A stretch of DNA of 64,000 nucleotides, from assembly GCF_900205925.1 (NCBI RefSeq), contig NZ_OAOD01000010.1, positions 61,623 to 125,622 of the forward strand. The letters run 5' to 3'. The translations under genes and the position numbers were made by a program. This document shows positions 1 to 8,974 of this stretch, piece after piece (within the stretch, counting starts at the first letter, position 1; the number at the start of each line of letters is the position of its first letter). The notes beneath the pieces were generated by a model, which searched no databases, was not told the origin of the DNA, and saw only the letters and a program-made list of their open reading frames with translations. This DNA is from Clostridium peptidivorans (GTDB lineage Bacteria; Bacillota; Clostridia; Clostridiales; Clostridiaceae).

Positions 1-858
1 TAAGAATCTATCGGCTCTAGCAGTAGCACCTACAGTGGTGCCAAGAAAAATGGTAACTACATTAATTAATCCATTTTGCGCTGTAGTAGAAAGCCTTTCA
101 ACAACTCCAGACTCCCTAAATAGATTTCCCATCATTAACATTCCTATAAGAGGTGCAACAGAAGGAAGCAATAAGATTGTAAGTACTGTTACAACTATAG
201 GAAATACTATTTTCTCAAGCTTAGATACCTCTCTAAGTTGTTCCATTTTAACTTCTCTCTCTTTTTTTGTTGTGAGTAATTTCATTAAAGGAGGTTGTAT
301 AAGAGGAATTAAAGCCATATAAGAATAAGCTGCAATTGCAATTGCTGGCAGTAATTCTGGGGCGAGTTTTGTTGTTAAAAATATTGCTGTAGGACCATCA
401 GCTCCACCAATAATACCTATTGATGCTGCAGCTTTAGGAGAAAAACCTAGTGCAATTGCAATGATAAAAGCAGTAACAACACCTAATTGAGCTGCTGCAC
501 CTAGAAATAAACTTGAAGGCCTAGCAATAAGGGGCCCAAAGTCGGTCATTGCACCGATTCCTAGAAATATTAAAGAAGGATAAATTCCTAATTTAACACC
601 TTGATATAAATAATAAAGTAATCCCCCTGGTTCAGAAGAGTTTGTAAGTGGACCAGACATTATTCCTGTAGATGGTAAATTAGCTAAAAGAACCCCAAAG
701 GATATAGGTAAAAGTAAAAGGGGTTCAAACTTTTTTTTGATAGCTAGATATATAAGCACAAAAGAGATAAGAATCATCACTAATTGCTGCCATGTTAGTG
801 CTGCAAAACCTGATTGGTTGAATAATTTTACAATTGTATCTGAAAATGAAAAAGACAT
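1..858 (-). CDS. oadB: Na+-pumping decarboxylase beta subunit (OadB/GcdB family), 3' part beyond window
   Basis: Reading the minus strand from the ATG at 858 gives 286 residues with no stop before the window edge, so the C-terminus is missing (the family is usually about 375-430 residues). The protein is very hydrophobic with many membrane segments. It contains the family signatures GIIGGADGPTAIF and LGIGAMTDFGPL. In this family the beta subunit decarboxylates carboxybiotin and exports Na+. The gene follows a biotin carrier gene and oadG on the same strand, as expected for an oxaloacetate, methylmalonyl-CoA or glutaconyl-CoA decarboxylase. The substrate cannot be told because the carboxyltransferase subunit is not in the window. 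Confidence 0.9.
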   Translation of the reverse strand, partial: MSFSFSDTIVKLFNQSGFAALTWQQLVMILISFVLIYLAIKKKFEPLLLLPISFGVLLANLPSTGIMSGPLTNSSEPGGLLYYLYQGVKLGIYPSLIFLGIGAMTDFGPLIARPSSLFLGAAAQLGVVTAFIIAIALGFSPKAAASIGIIGGADGPTAIFLTTKLAPELLPAIAIAAYSYMALIPLIQPPLMKLLTTKKEREVKMEQLREVSKLEKIVFPIVVTVLTILLLPSVAPLIGMLMMGNLFRESGVVERLSTTAQNGLINVVTIFLGTTVGATARADRFL

Positions 859-876
859 TTATATATACCCCCCTTA

Positions 877-1206
877 CTATTCAATTACAGCAAGAACATC
901 ACTTGTATTAACAGAGGTTCCTTTTGTAACTTGAATTTCTTTGATGATTCCATCTCTAGGAGCTGCAATTTCATTTTCCATTTTCATAGCTTCAAGTATA
1001 AATAAAGTATCACCTTTTTTTACATTATCTCCTGGATTTACTTTTATATCTATGATTGTGCCAGGCATTGGAGCTTTTAATAGCTCACTAATCATACTTG
1101 TCTTTGTAGTTGGTTGCTTAGAAACGTTATTATTGGCTTTTTCTCTAGTAGAGTTTATAACCTCAACTTCATATTTCTTGGTATCAACAGTAATAATATA
1201 GTTCAT
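877..1206 (-). CDS. biotin carboxyl carrier subunit of the decarboxylase
   Basis: A 109-residue protein with an N-terminal strand (NYIITVDTKKYEVEV), a linker, and a C-terminal biotinyl-lipoyl domain. It has the biotinylation motif EAMKMEN (acceptor Lys about residue 73) and the preceding LKAPMPGTI motif. It would carry the carboxyl group from the carboxyltransferase to the membrane beta subunit. It lies 18 bp upstream of oadB and 33 bp downstream of oadG, in one transcription unit. The short linker fits a free-standing carrier such as GcdC or MmdC; which decarboxylase it serves is not determined. Confidence 0.9.
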   Translation of the reverse strand: MNYIITVDTKKYEVEVINSTREKANNNVSKQPTTKTSMISELLKAPMPGTIIDIKVNPGDNVKKGDTLFILEAMKMENEIAAPRDGIIKEIQVTKGTSVNTSDVLAVIE

Positions 1207-1239
1207 TTAAGTGTTCCCTCCTATAAAGTAATGATGTGA

Positions 1240-1539
1240 TTATAAATTAAGTGGCTTTATGGATTTAATTTTAAGTGACTTTAAAGGAATATTAGATGCA
1301 TGACTTATTGAAGCTACAATAATTGCCACAGTTTTCTCATCAACATCCACAAAAGTAGTTTTATCAATTGATAACTCTATGGTATTCTCATTTTGATTAA
1401 TAATATTTGAATCCTTTTTTTTCTTAAGAGAATCAAAAAGTTTGGATTGTAAATTTAAAAAAAGGCTTAGTACAATGAGAACAATAAAAACTATAGACAT
1501 AACGAATAAAGCAACTAATATGCTCTCAAATACTGACAT
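1240..1539 (-). CDS. oadG: decarboxylase gamma subunit (OadG family)
   Basis: About 99 residues: one N-terminal transmembrane helix (MSVFESILVALFVMSIVFIVLIVLSL), a charged linker, and a soluble C-terminal part (DEKTVAIIVASISHAS) typical of OadG-type subunits. The ATG at 1539 is preferred over an upstream in-frame ATG because an AAGGGGG Shine-Dalgarno sequence sits just before it. OadG proteins anchor and assemble the alpha and beta subunits. It is the first gene of the minus-strand unit and is divergent from the IclR regulator. Its leader contains the repeated 19-bp motif described at 1618. Confidence 0.82.
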   Translation of the reverse strand: MSVFESILVALFVMSIVFIVLIVLSLFLNLQSKLFDSLKKKKDSNIINQNENTIELSIDKTTFVDVDEKTVAIIVASISHASNIPLKSLKIKSIKPLNL

Positions 1540-1617
1540 GAAAATCCCCCTTTCTTGGTAGAAACTCTTATACATTTTTATGGATTAGTAAACATTAATT
1601 ATTAGTCTTATATAAAT

Positions 1618-1636
1618 AATGAACCATCGGTTTAAT
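1618..1636. promoter_or_regulatory. candidate IclR/KipR operator, copy 1 (oadG side)
   Basis: The sequence AATGAACCATCGGTTTAAT matches the site upstream of pxpA (2795-2813) at 18 of 19 positions. The core has AAAC/GTTT-like inverted arms around ATCG, as expected for a dimeric regulator. Read on the minus strand it lies immediately upstream of a TATATAAG -10-like sequence, 79 bp before the oadG start. Assignment to the neighbouring IclR protein is inference. Confidence 0.6.
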
Positions 1637-1765
1637 ATATTTATATGTTGGTGTATTAGAAATATGTTATATAAAAGATTATGGTTAAATTTATTTAAAT
1701 ACCTTAATATTTTAGCATTAGCATAAAGTGAAATAAGGTTTTATTACGCAGTTAATTGAATATTT

Positions 1766-1794
1766 TTCCATATTGCAGTAAACTATGATATAAT
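1766..1794 (+). promoter_or_regulatory. putative sigma-A promoter of the IclR regulator gene
   Basis: A perfect TATAAT -10 at 1789-1794 is preceded at 17 bp by a weak -35 (TTCCAT). The start codon is about 70 bp downstream. This is seen in sequence only. Confidence 0.5.
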
Positions 1795-1863
1795 GGGATT
1801 TTTAATTGGTAGAAAATAAAATCACAAGGGAAAAATGTAAATTACAAGGGGGATAAACAATAA

Positions 1864-2649
1864 GTGTTAACAGAACAAAACAATATCAATAACAGTTTAG
1901 ATAAAGCATTGGAACTTTTAAAGTATTTTACTAGAGAATGCCCTGTTAGAGGACTAAGTGAAATTAGTAGAGAGTCATCTATACCGAAAGCAACAGTATA
2001 TAGACTACTTAATACTTTTGAGAAAAATGGATTCTTACAAAAGGTTGATATTCAGGGACAGCAAAATCAATATAAATTAGGTATGAAATTTTTTGAACTG
2101 GGAATGCTCGTATCAGAATCAATGGAGTTGAAGGAAGTTGCCCTTCCACTAATGAAAGAGTTAAGGGATTTACTTAATGAAGATATTCAGTTATCTATAA
2201 GGGAAAATAATCATGCTATTTATATTGAAAAAATAACTTGTACTCATCCTGTAAGGTTATTTACAAGAGTAGGACGAACAGTACCCTTAAGTGCTGGAGC
2301 TTGTGCAAGGGCAATATTATCTTTTTTAGATGATAAAGAAATACATGAAATTTTAAACGAAGAACCTTTAGTGAAATATACACAAAATACTATAATTGGC
2401 AAAGAAGAGTTATGGAAAGACATAGACGAAAATAGAAGAAAAGGTTATACCATTAGCTTTGGGGAGTTAGAACCACAGACTGTTTCAGTAGGGGTACCTA
2501 TATTTAATTATTCTCAAAATGTTGTAGCATCCTTAAGTGTTGCAGGACCAGAGCAAAGATTTAATGATAAGTCTCTGCCATTAATCATAAATGAAACAAA
2601 AAAAACTGCTAAAGAAATATCTAAAATTTTAGGATGCAACTTTAAATAA
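1864..2649 (+). CDS. kipR: IclR-family transcriptional regulator (KipR-like)
   Basis: A 261-residue protein starting at GTG, with AAGGGGG upstream. Residues about 10-70 form a winged HTH (GLSEISRESSIPKATVYRLLNTFEKNGFL). The rest is an IclR effector domain (IYIEKITCTHPVRLFTRVGRTVPLSAGACARAIL). The pxpA-transporter-pxpB-pxpC genes follow on the same strand. In Bacillus subtilis an IclR protein, KipR, is encoded with the equivalent ycsF-ycsG-kipI-kipA genes. A strong terminator separates it from pxpA, so it is probably its own transcript. It likely regulates both the pxp and oad units through the two matching motifs at 1618 and 2795; that is inference. Confidence 0.85.
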   Translation: MLTEQNNINNSLDKALELLKYFTRECPVRGLSEISRESSIPKATVYRLLNTFEKNGFLQKVDIQGQQNQYKLGMKFFELGMLVSESMELKEVALPLMKELRDLLNEDIQLSIRENNHAIYIEKITCTHPVRLFTRVGRTVPLSAGACARAILSFLDDKEIHEILNEEPLVKYTQNTIIGKEELWKDIDENRRKGYTISFGELEPQTVSVGVPIFNYSQNVVASLSVAGPEQRFNDKSLPLIINETKKTAKEISKILGCNFK

Positions 2650-2650
2650 A

Positions 2651-2725
2651 GTCCATTAATAAAAAAACTAGACGTAATGACCTATTAATAATTATAGGTT
2701 ATAGCGTCTAGTTTTTTTATTAATA
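2651..2725. terminator. strong bidirectional-looking terminator after kipR
   Basis: Arms AAAAAAACTAGACG (2661-2674) and CGTCTAGTTTTTTT (2705-2718) pair perfectly, with further pairing inside the loop. It has a T-run on one side and an A-run on the other. Confidence 0.9.
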
Positions 2726-2794
2726 AATATACATTAAAATTTTATTAATAGTGCATATATACATTATTTTACTAATATAAGTATTATAAGTATA

Positions 2795-2813
2795 AATGAA
2801 ACATCGGTTTAAT
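2795..2813. promoter_or_regulatory. candidate IclR/KipR operator, copy 2 (pxpA side)
   Basis: AATGAAACATCGGTTTAAT lies 33 bp before the pxpA start, directly downstream of TATAAG/TATAAA -10-like sequences. A bound regulator would overlap the transcription start region. It pairs with the near-identical copy at 1618-1636. Confidence 0.62.
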
Positions 2814-2846
2814 AATTGAAAAGGTAATTATATGGAGGGATTCATA

Positions 2847-3617
2847 ATGTTTAAGGTTGATTTAAATAGTGACTTAGGAGAAAGCTTTGGAAATTACAAG
2901 ATAGGGCTAGATGAAGAAGTAATAAAATATGTTACTTCCGTAAATATTGCCTGTGGATGGCATGCTGGAGATGCTGAGGTTATGGAAAATACTATTAAAA
3001 TAGCAAAGGAAAATGGAGTAGCAGTAGGGGCACATCCTGGCTTCCCAGATTTAATGGGATTTGGAAGAAGAAATCTTTCAGTAAATCCTGGTGAGATGAA
3101 AGCCTATATAAAATATCAATTAGGAGCACTTATGGCATTTGCAAAAGCTGAAGGTGAGAAAATACAACATGTGAAACCACACGGAGCTATGTATAATATG
3201 GCTGCAAAGGATTTAACATTGGCAACAGCAATAGCCGAAGCTATATGTGAAGTAGATAGGGATATTATTTTATTAGGACTTGCTAATAGTGAGTTAATTA
3301 AGGCAGGAGAACAGGTAGGATTAAAAGTTGCAAATGAGGTATTTGCTGATAGAGCATATAATGCTGATGGAACACTGGTAGCAAGATCAAAAAAAGGTGC
3401 TGTTATTCATGATGCTGATGTTGCTATATCTAGAGTTGTAAGGATGGTAAAGGAAGGAAAGGTTACAGCAATAACTGGTGAGGATGTTAATATAAATGCC
3501 CAGTCAATATGCGTACATGGAGATAATCCAGATGCTGTGAAGTTTGTTAAAGAAATTAAAACAAGACTTCAGGAGGAAGGAATTGAAATAACCGCAATTT
3601 CAAATTTTATCAAATAG
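2847..3617 (+). CDS. pxpA: 5-oxoprolinase subunit A (LamB/YcsF family)
   Basis: A 256-residue LamB/YcsF protein. Family signatures are [12 protein letters not shown] near the N-terminus, [26 protein letters not shown] and [10 protein letters not shown]. With PxpB and PxpC it forms the ATP-dependent bacterial 5-oxoprolinase, which opens 5-oxoproline to glutamate. The ATG at 2847 is chosen over 2832 because GGAGG at 2835-2839 has correct spacing only for the later start. It is the first gene of the pxpA-transporter-pxpB-pxpC operon, with 12 bp to the next gene. Confidence 0.95.
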   Translation: MFKVDLNSDLGESFGNYKIGLDEEVIKYVTSVNIACGWHAGDAEVMENTIKIAKENGVAVGAHPGFPDLMGFGRRNLSVNPGEMKAYIKYQLGALMAFAKAEGEKIQHVKPHGAMYNMAAKDLTLATAIAEAICEVDRDIILLGLANSELIKAGEQVGLKVANEVFADRAYNADGTLVARSKKGAVIHDADVAISRVVRMVKEGKVTAITGEDVNINAQSICVHGDNPDAVKFVKEIKTRLQEEGIEITAISNFIK

Positions 3618-3629
3618 GAGGAAGTGGTC

Positions 3630-4847
3630 ATGAACACGGAAATAGAGAAAGGATCAAAGGATTTAAAGTTAAAGCGTGGTAATAGAAGTGCTCTTATAGG
3701 TGCGGCATTTATTATGGCAACTTCAGCTATAGGACCAGGATTTTTAACCCAAACAGCTCAGTTCACTGAGCAATTTGCTGCAAGTTTTGCTTTTGTAGTA
3801 TTAGTTTCGATTATATTTAATATAGGTGCTCAAGTAAATGTATGGAGAATTATTGCTGCATCTGGTATGAGAGGGCAGGATATTGCCAATAAAGTTGTAC
3901 CGGGGCTTGGATATTTTATCGCTATAATTGTTGCAATAGGTGGATTAGCATTTAATATTGGAAATGTTGGTGGCGCAGCTTTGGGGTTAAATGTTATCTT
4001 TGGGCTTAACGTACAGTATGGTACTATTATTTGCGGAATTGTAGCAAGCATGATTTTTTTATCTAAGGAAGCAGGTGCTGTAGTAGATAAGCTTACACAG
4101 ATTTTAGGAGTATTAATGATTATAATTGTAACTTATGTGGCAATCAAAACACAGCCTCCAGTTGGAGAAGCCTTAATTAGAAGCATTGCTCCAGAAAATC
4201 CTCAACTATTATTATTTCCAATAATTACATTGCTTGGTGGAACAGTAGGAGGATATATTACATTTTCAGGTGGACATAGATTAATTGATGCAGGAATTGT
4301 AGGTGTAGATAGGTTAAAGGAAGTTACAAAATCTGCAGTGCTTGGTATTACAATTGCATCCATTATGAGAATACTAGTATTCTTAGCGGTATTAGGTGTT
4401 GTAAGTAAAGGAATTGCCTTAGATCCTTCCAATCCAGCGGCTTCTGCTTTTAAAAGTGGAGCAGGAATGATAGGATATAAATTCTTTGGTGTTGTATTAT
4501 TAGCTGCAAGTATTACGTCAGTAGTTGGAGCGGCCTATACATCTGTATCATTTTTGAAAACACTTCACCCGTTTATAGAAAAATATGAGAAACATACTAC
4601 TATGGCATTTATTATTTTCTCAACAATCGTTATGGCTATAATAGGAAAACCAGTAAAATTGCTTGTCTTAGCAGGATCACTTAACGGATTAATTTTGCCA
4701 ATTACTCTAGGAGTAATATTAGTAGCTTCTAAAAGAAAGGATATTGTAGGAGAGTATGAACATCCTAAGTGGATGCTGATACTTGGTATATTGGTTGTTA
4801 TTATTGCTGGATATGCAGGAGCAATGTCCTTATCAAGCATATTTTAG
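3630..4847 (+). CDS. NRAMP-family transporter in the 5-oxoprolinase operon (YcsG-like)
   Basis: About 405 residues with roughly 11 hydrophobic segments. The N-terminal part (SAIGPGFLTQTAQFTEQF) resembles the first helix of NRAMP/divalent-metal transporters. In B. subtilis the equivalent ycsG also follows the pxpA homologue. Co-occurrence suggests it imports 5-oxoproline or a related solute rather than a metal, but this is inference. The ATG at 3630 has AGGAGGA upstream with 7-bp spacing; a GTG six bases earlier is too close. The gene sits between pxpA and pxpB. Confidence 0.82.
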   Translation: MNTEIEKGSKDLKLKRGNRSALIGAAFIMATSAIGPGFLTQTAQFTEQFAASFAFVVLVSIIFNIGAQVNVWRIIAASGMRGQDIANKVVPGLGYFIAIIVAIGGLAFNIGNVGGAALGLNVIFGLNVQYGTIICGIVASMIFLSKEAGAVVDKLTQILGVLMIIIVTYVAIKTQPPVGEALIRSIAPENPQLLLFPIITLLGGTVGGYITFSGGHRLIDAGIVGVDRLKEVTKSAVLGITIASIMRILVFLAVLGVVSKGIALDPSNPAASAFKSGAGMIGYKFFGVVLLAASITSVVGAAYTSVSFLKTLHPFIEKYEKHTTMAFIIFSTIVMAIIGKPVKLLVLAGSLNGLILPITLGVILVASKRKDIVGEYEHPKWMLILGILVVIIAGYAGAMSLSSIF

Positions 4848-4871
4848 AAAAATTAATCAGGAGGAAATAAG

Positions 4872-5615
4872 ATGTATAAGGAAACAAGGTATTTAACAGC
4901 TGGAGATAAAGCATTGACTGTAGAATATGGAAATAAGATTTCGGAGGACATAAGTAGTAAGATAAGATCAATGATGGCTGCCTTGGAATTGAACAAGATA
5001 GAAGGAGTAGTAGAAATTGTACCCACTTATCGTTCCTTAATGATTCACTATAATCCTTTAACTATAAAATATGATGATTTGGTGAGGAATTTAAAGTTGT
5101 TAGAGGGTAAACTTAATGATATTTCTTTACCAGAACCTGAAGTTATTGAAATACCTACATTATATGGAGGAGAATATGGATCAGATATTGAAAATGTTGC
5201 TCAGCATAATAGAATAACTGTAGAAGAGGTAATAAGAATACACAGTTCCAAGGAATATCTTATCTACATGTTAGGCTTTACCCCTGGGTTTCCGTATCTT
5301 GGAGGAATGGATGAAAAAATTGCTACACCAAGATTAAAAGTTCCAAGAACAAAAATTAGCCAAGGATCTGTAGGGATTGCAGGAAGCCAAACAGGAATAT
5401 ATCCTATTGATAGCCCAGGCGGATGGCAATTAATCGGTAGAACGCCCTTGAAACTTTATGAACCCAATAGAGAAGTACCGATACTTTTAAAAGCAGGCAA
5501 CTATATTAAGTTTATACCTATCTCTGAAGAACAGTATAAAACTATAGAGAAAAATGTAAATGATGGAGGTTATGAATATAATACTTATATTAAGAAAAGG
5601 GAGGAGAGGGTATAA
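4872..5615 (+). CDS. pxpB: 5-oxoprolinase subunit B (KipI family)
   Basis: A 247-residue KipI/PxpB protein. The C-terminal cyclophilin-like domain carries the diagnostic GFTPGFPYLGG, PRLKVPRTKISQGSVGIAG and SPGGWQLIGRTP motifs. It forms the catalytic pair with PxpC. B. subtilis KipI was named as an inhibitor of the sporulation kinase KinA, so the older name may appear in databases. AGGAGG precedes the ATG. The stop codon overlaps the pxpC start by one base (TAATG), implying coupled translation. Confidence 0.93.
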   Translation: MYKETRYLTAGDKALTVEYGNKISEDISSKIRSMMAALELNKIEGVVEIVPTYRSLMIHYNPLTIKYDDLVRNLKLLEGKLNDISLPEPEVIEIPTLYGGEYGSDIENVAQHNRITVEEVIRIHSSKEYLIYMLGFTPGFPYLGGMDEKIATPRLKVPRTKISQGSVGIAGSQTGIYPIDSPGGWQLIGRTPLKLYEPNREVPILLKAGNYIKFIPISEEQYKTIEKNVNDGGYEYNTYIKKREERV

Positions 5616-6649
5616 TGGGAGAAATAAAAATTAAAAATCCTGGACTTTTGACATTGATACAAGACAAGGGAAGATATGGTTATCAGCAATTTGGTGTTCC
5701 TGTTTCAGGAGTTATGGATAGTTTTTCCCACAGGGTAGCTAATATTTTGGTAGGAAACGATGAAAATGAAGCCCTCTTAGAAGTGACTATATTAGGTCCT
5801 GAAATAGAGTTTATGAATGACTCCTTAATTGCTATTACTGGAGGAGATTTAAGTCCAGTTTTAAATGGGAATTCCATACCTATGTGGGAAAGTATATGTG
5901 TAAAAAGAGGGGATACATTAGGTTTTGGACAGATTAAAAATGGATGTAGAAGTTATATAGCATTTACAGGTGGTATACAAATTGAAAAGGTTATGGGAAG
6001 TAGGTCCACCTATGTTAAAGCTAAAATAGGTGGACTTCATGGAGGAAGCTTAAAATCAGGAGATATTTTAACAATAGGTGATTTAAAAGATGGCTTAACT
6101 TCTACTAAGTACAGAAAATTGCCTAATGAAAATATTCCTACTTATTCAAAGGATATAGAAGTAAGAGTTATTTTAGGACCTCAAGATGACTATTTTACTG
6201 AAAAGGGAATAGATAAGTTTTTATCTGCTGAATATAAAGTTACTAATGAATGTGATCGTATGGGATATAGATTAGAAGGAGAAGTAATTGAACACGTTAA
6301 TGGTGGAGATATTATATCTGATGGAATTAATTTTGGTGCGGTTCAAATTCCAAGCCATGGACAACCGATTATTATGATGGCAGATAGACAAACTGCTGGG
6401 GGATATACAAAAATTGCAAATGTTATTTCTATAGATCTTCCTAAAATAGCGCAGGCTAAACCGGGCGATTGTATCAAATTTAAAAAAGTAACTCTTGATG
6501 AAGCTCAAGGGCTTCTCAAAGAAATAGAAGAAGATATTACTACAATTAAAAAAAGTTGTAGTAATGCAAATGTTATTAAAACTAGTGAATTTTTATTAAG
6601 AGTAAATGGAAAAGAATATAATGTAAAGGTAGAAGAATTAATAAATTAG
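5615..6649 (+). CDS. pxpC: 5-oxoprolinase subunit C (KipA family)
   Basis: A 344-residue protein of the KipA/urea amidolyase C-terminal family (biotin-dependent carboxyltransferase-like fold). Signatures are NPGLLTLIQDKGRYGYQQFGVPVSGVMD, ITGGDLSP and RQTAGGYTKIANVI. It is the partner of PxpB. The last ~20 residues (FLLRVNGKEYNVKVEELIN) look like the opening strand of a biotin carrier domain, with no biotinylation motif following. A perfect hairpin and T-run end the operon right after the stop. Confidence 0.93.
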   Translation: MGEIKIKNPGLLTLIQDKGRYGYQQFGVPVSGVMDSFSHRVANILVGNDENEALLEVTILGPEIEFMNDSLIAITGGDLSPVLNGNSIPMWESICVKRGDTLGFGQIKNGCRSYIAFTGGIQIEKVMGSRSTYVKAKIGGLHGGSLKSGDILTIGDLKDGLTSTKYRKLPNENIPTYSKDIEVRVILGPQDDYFTEKGIDKFLSAEYKVTNECDRMGYRLEGEVIEHVNGGDIISDGINFGAVQIPSHGQPIIMMADRQTAGGYTKIANVISIDLPKIAQAKPGDCIKFKKVTLDEAQGLLKEIEEDITTIKKSCSNANVIKTSEFLLRVNGKEYNVKVEELIN

Positions 6650-6679
6650 AGGATTTTGCATGGCAAAATCCTTTTTTTA
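6650..6679 (+). terminator. terminator of the pxp operon
   Basis: A 10-bp perfect stem AGGATTTTGC/GCAAAATCCT with a 3-nt loop is followed by seven T residues, immediately after the pxpC stop. Confidence 0.92.
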
Positions 6680-6744
6680 TGTATCAAATTCAATCAGTAT
6701 GTTAAAATTACTATAATAGAAAATTGTAATTAAACAGTGAAAGG

Positions 6745-8211
6745 ATGAGGAATTTGGATAACATGCTTAAAGATTTATCTTCAAGTTTAGTATTTAAATA
6801 TTTTGAGGAGATAAGTAGAATACCAAGAGGTTCTGGGAATGAAAGGGATATAAGTGACTATTTAGTGAGATTTGCAAAGAAGCATAATCTAGATGTAATA
6901 CAAGATGAAGCATTAAATATAATAATTAAAAAAGGTGCCACTAAAGGTTATGAAAATGCTCCAGTTGTAATTTTGCAAGGTCATATGGACATGGTTTGCG
7001 AGAAAAATAATGGAACGGAGCATAATTTTGAAAAAGACCCTATTAAGCTAAGGGTAGAAGGAGATTTTATAAAGGCTACAGGAACTACTTTAGGAGCAGA
7101 TAATGGTATAGCAGTGGCTTATTGTTTATCTATACTTGCAAGCAATGATGTAGAACATCCTCCTATAGAAGTTTTAATTACAACTGAGGAAGAAACAGGA
7201 ATGGGGGGAGCCTCAAGTGTTAAGGAAGAAGATCTTTCAGGAAAGATTTTAATTAATATTGATTCAGAAGAAGAAGGTGAACTTTTATCTTCCTGTGCCG
7301 GCGGTATTAGAAATAAAGTTAGCATTAAGGTAGAGTTAGAGGATAAAAAACAAGGTTTTATTCCTTATAAGCTTACTGTGAAAGGCCTAAAAGGTGGGCA
7401 TTCAGGAATGGATATAGATAAGGGTCGAGGAAACTCCAACAAGCTTATAGGAAGAATTTTAAATGATATAAATTCACAAATGGAATTATATATAGCAGAA
7501 ATAAATGGTGGATCAAAGATGAATGCAATTCCAAGAGAAGCTGAAGCTGTAATTTTTATTGAAGAAGGGAATCAAAGTGGATTACATAGCGTAATGAAAA
7601 AATGGCAGGATACTTTAAAAAATGAGTTTAGAACTTCAGATCCGGGGATAATTGTAGCACTAGAAGAAGTAGATATAAAGCCAGAGAAAGTATTTTCTAA
7701 AGAACTAACAGATAAGGTTATAGCAATACTCATGTTAATTCCACAAGGAATACAAACTATGAGTATGGACATTAAAGGATTAGTTCAAAGTTCTACAAAC
7801 CTAGGTGTAGTTACAACTGAGGAGAATGAGATAACCTTTGAAAGTGCTATAAGAAGCTCTGTTAAAAGCTTAAAGGATAGTATAGTAAGAGAAATTGAAA
7901 GTATCTGTAAAGTTCTTGGTGTGACTATGAGCTTAGAATCTGATTATCCAGCCTGGGAGTACAGAGAAAATTCATATATTAGAGAAGTATTTAAAAATGT
8001 TTATAAGGATATGTACGGTTCAGAGCCAAAGGTAACAGCAATACATGCAGGCCTTGAATGTGGAATATTAAAGGATATTCTTGGTGATATAGATATGATT
8101 TCCTTTGGACCAAATATGTATGATGTGCACACTCCTGAAGAAAAATTAAGTATTTCTTCAACTGAAAGAACATATAAATATTTTTTGGAAGTGCTAAAAC
8201 AAATAAAATAG
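6745..8211 (+). CDS. pepD: aminoacyl-histidine dipeptidase (Xaa-His dipeptidase), M20 family
   Basis: Up to 488 residues of an M20 metallopeptidase of the PepD type. The N-terminus reads SLVFKYFEEISRIPRGSGNE. Metal ligands lie in LQGHMDMVCE (His/Asp) and TLGADNGIAVAYCL, the catalytic ITTEEETGMGGA follows, and a C-terminal HAGLECGI supplies the last ligand region. It cleaves Xaa-His and other dipeptides in the cytosol. The start is uncertain: the first ATG has AAAGG directly against it, while TTG at 6754 or ATG at 6763 would sit behind GGATGAGG. The gene is monocistronic, between terminators. Confidence 0.93.
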   Translation: MRNLDNMLKDLSSSLVFKYFEEISRIPRGSGNERDISDYLVRFAKKHNLDVIQDEALNIIIKKGATKGYENAPVVILQGHMDMVCEKNNGTEHNFEKDPIKLRVEGDFIKATGTTLGADNGIAVAYCLSILASNDVEHPPIEVLITTEEETGMGGASSVKEEDLSGKILINIDSEEEGELLSSCAGGIRNKVSIKVELEDKKQGFIPYKLTVKGLKGGHSGMDIDKGRGNSNKLIGRILNDINSQMELYIAEINGGSKMNAIPREAEAVIFIEEGNQSGLHSVMKKWQDTLKNEFRTSDPGIIVALEEVDIKPEKVFSKELTDKVIAILMLIPQGIQTMSMDIKGLVQSSTNLGVVTTEENEITFESAIRSSVKSLKDSIVREIESICKVLGVTMSLESDYPAWEYRENSYIREVFKNVYKDMYGSEPKVTAIHAGLECGILKDILGDIDMISFGPNMYDVHTPEEKLSISSTERTYKYFLEVLKQIK

Positions 8212-8229
8212 TAGATAAATTTAATCTTT

Positions 8230-8265
8230 GTAAAAGGCATATCTTAAAAGAGATATGCCTTTTAC
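8230..8265. terminator. terminator after pepD
   Basis: A 15-bp perfect stem (GTAAAAGGCATATCT and its complement) has a 6-nt loop; the right arm contains CCTTTT. Confidence 0.8.
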
Positions 8266-8413
8266 ATTGTCATAGTATTGGAAATTCAATCAGTTGTCTC
8301 AAAACTTAATGAAAAGATAGAAAGTTTTAAAGTGTAATTTATAAATAGTATATAAATTTAACTTAGGCACAATAATATACTTGGAATAAATTATATGAGA
8401 GGATGTGTTTACT

Positions 8414-8968
8414 ATGGCATTAAACAATGCAATGACTGCAGATTTTTTACGCTCAGCATATGGTGGAGAAAGTATGGCTCATATGAGATATCTTATATGG
8501 GGGGAATATGCAGAAAAAGATGGATTCCCAAATATAGGAAGGCTTTTTAAAGGAGTAGCATATGCAGAATGGGCTCATGCTAAAAATCATTTTAATGTAC
8601 TTAAAGAACAAGTAGGAGATAGTTCAGTTGCAGCAGGAGCTGTATTTGGTCATACTAACATAGTTGATAATCTTCAAGGAGCAATCAATGGAGAACTTCA
8701 TGAAGTAGATCAAATGTATCCAGTATATCTTGAAACTGCAAGATTTCAAAATGAAAAGGATGCTGAAAAGGCATTTCATTATGCTTTAGAAGCTGAAAAA
8801 ATCCATGCTAAGTTATTTCAAGATGCTCAGGATAAGGCTAAAGAAGGAAAAGATATTGAAATAGATACTATTTATGTATGTCCAGTGTGTGGATATACAG
8901 AAATTGGGGACAATGTGGAAAAGTGCCCAGTTTGCGGTGTAAAAAAAGATATGTTCAAAGCATTTTAA
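8414..8968 (+). CDS. rbr: rubrerythrin
   Basis: A 184-residue protein. An N-terminal ferritin-like four-helix domain carries the diiron ligands (YGGESMAHMRY, AYAEWAHAKNH, ELHEVDQMYP, EAEKIHAKLF). A C-terminal rubredoxin-type domain has two CPVCG knuckles (CPVCGYTEIGDNVEKCPVCG). It reduces hydrogen peroxide using electrons from rubredoxin or NADH and is typical of anaerobes. The ATG at 8414 is preferred because AGAGGA lies 10 bases upstream; an in-frame GTG at 8405 lacks spacing. The NADH:rubredoxin-type oxidoreductase at 16338 could feed it. Confidence 0.95.
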   Translation: MALNNAMTADFLRSAYGGESMAHMRYLIWGEYAEKDGFPNIGRLFKGVAYAEWAHAKNHFNVLKEQVGDSSVAAGAVFGHTNIVDNLQGAINGELHEVDQMYPVYLETARFQNEKDAEKAFHYALEAEKIHAKLFQDAQDKAKEGKDIEIDTIYVCPVCGYTEIGDNVEKCPVCGVKKDMFKAF

Positions 8969-8974
8969 AGTGGC

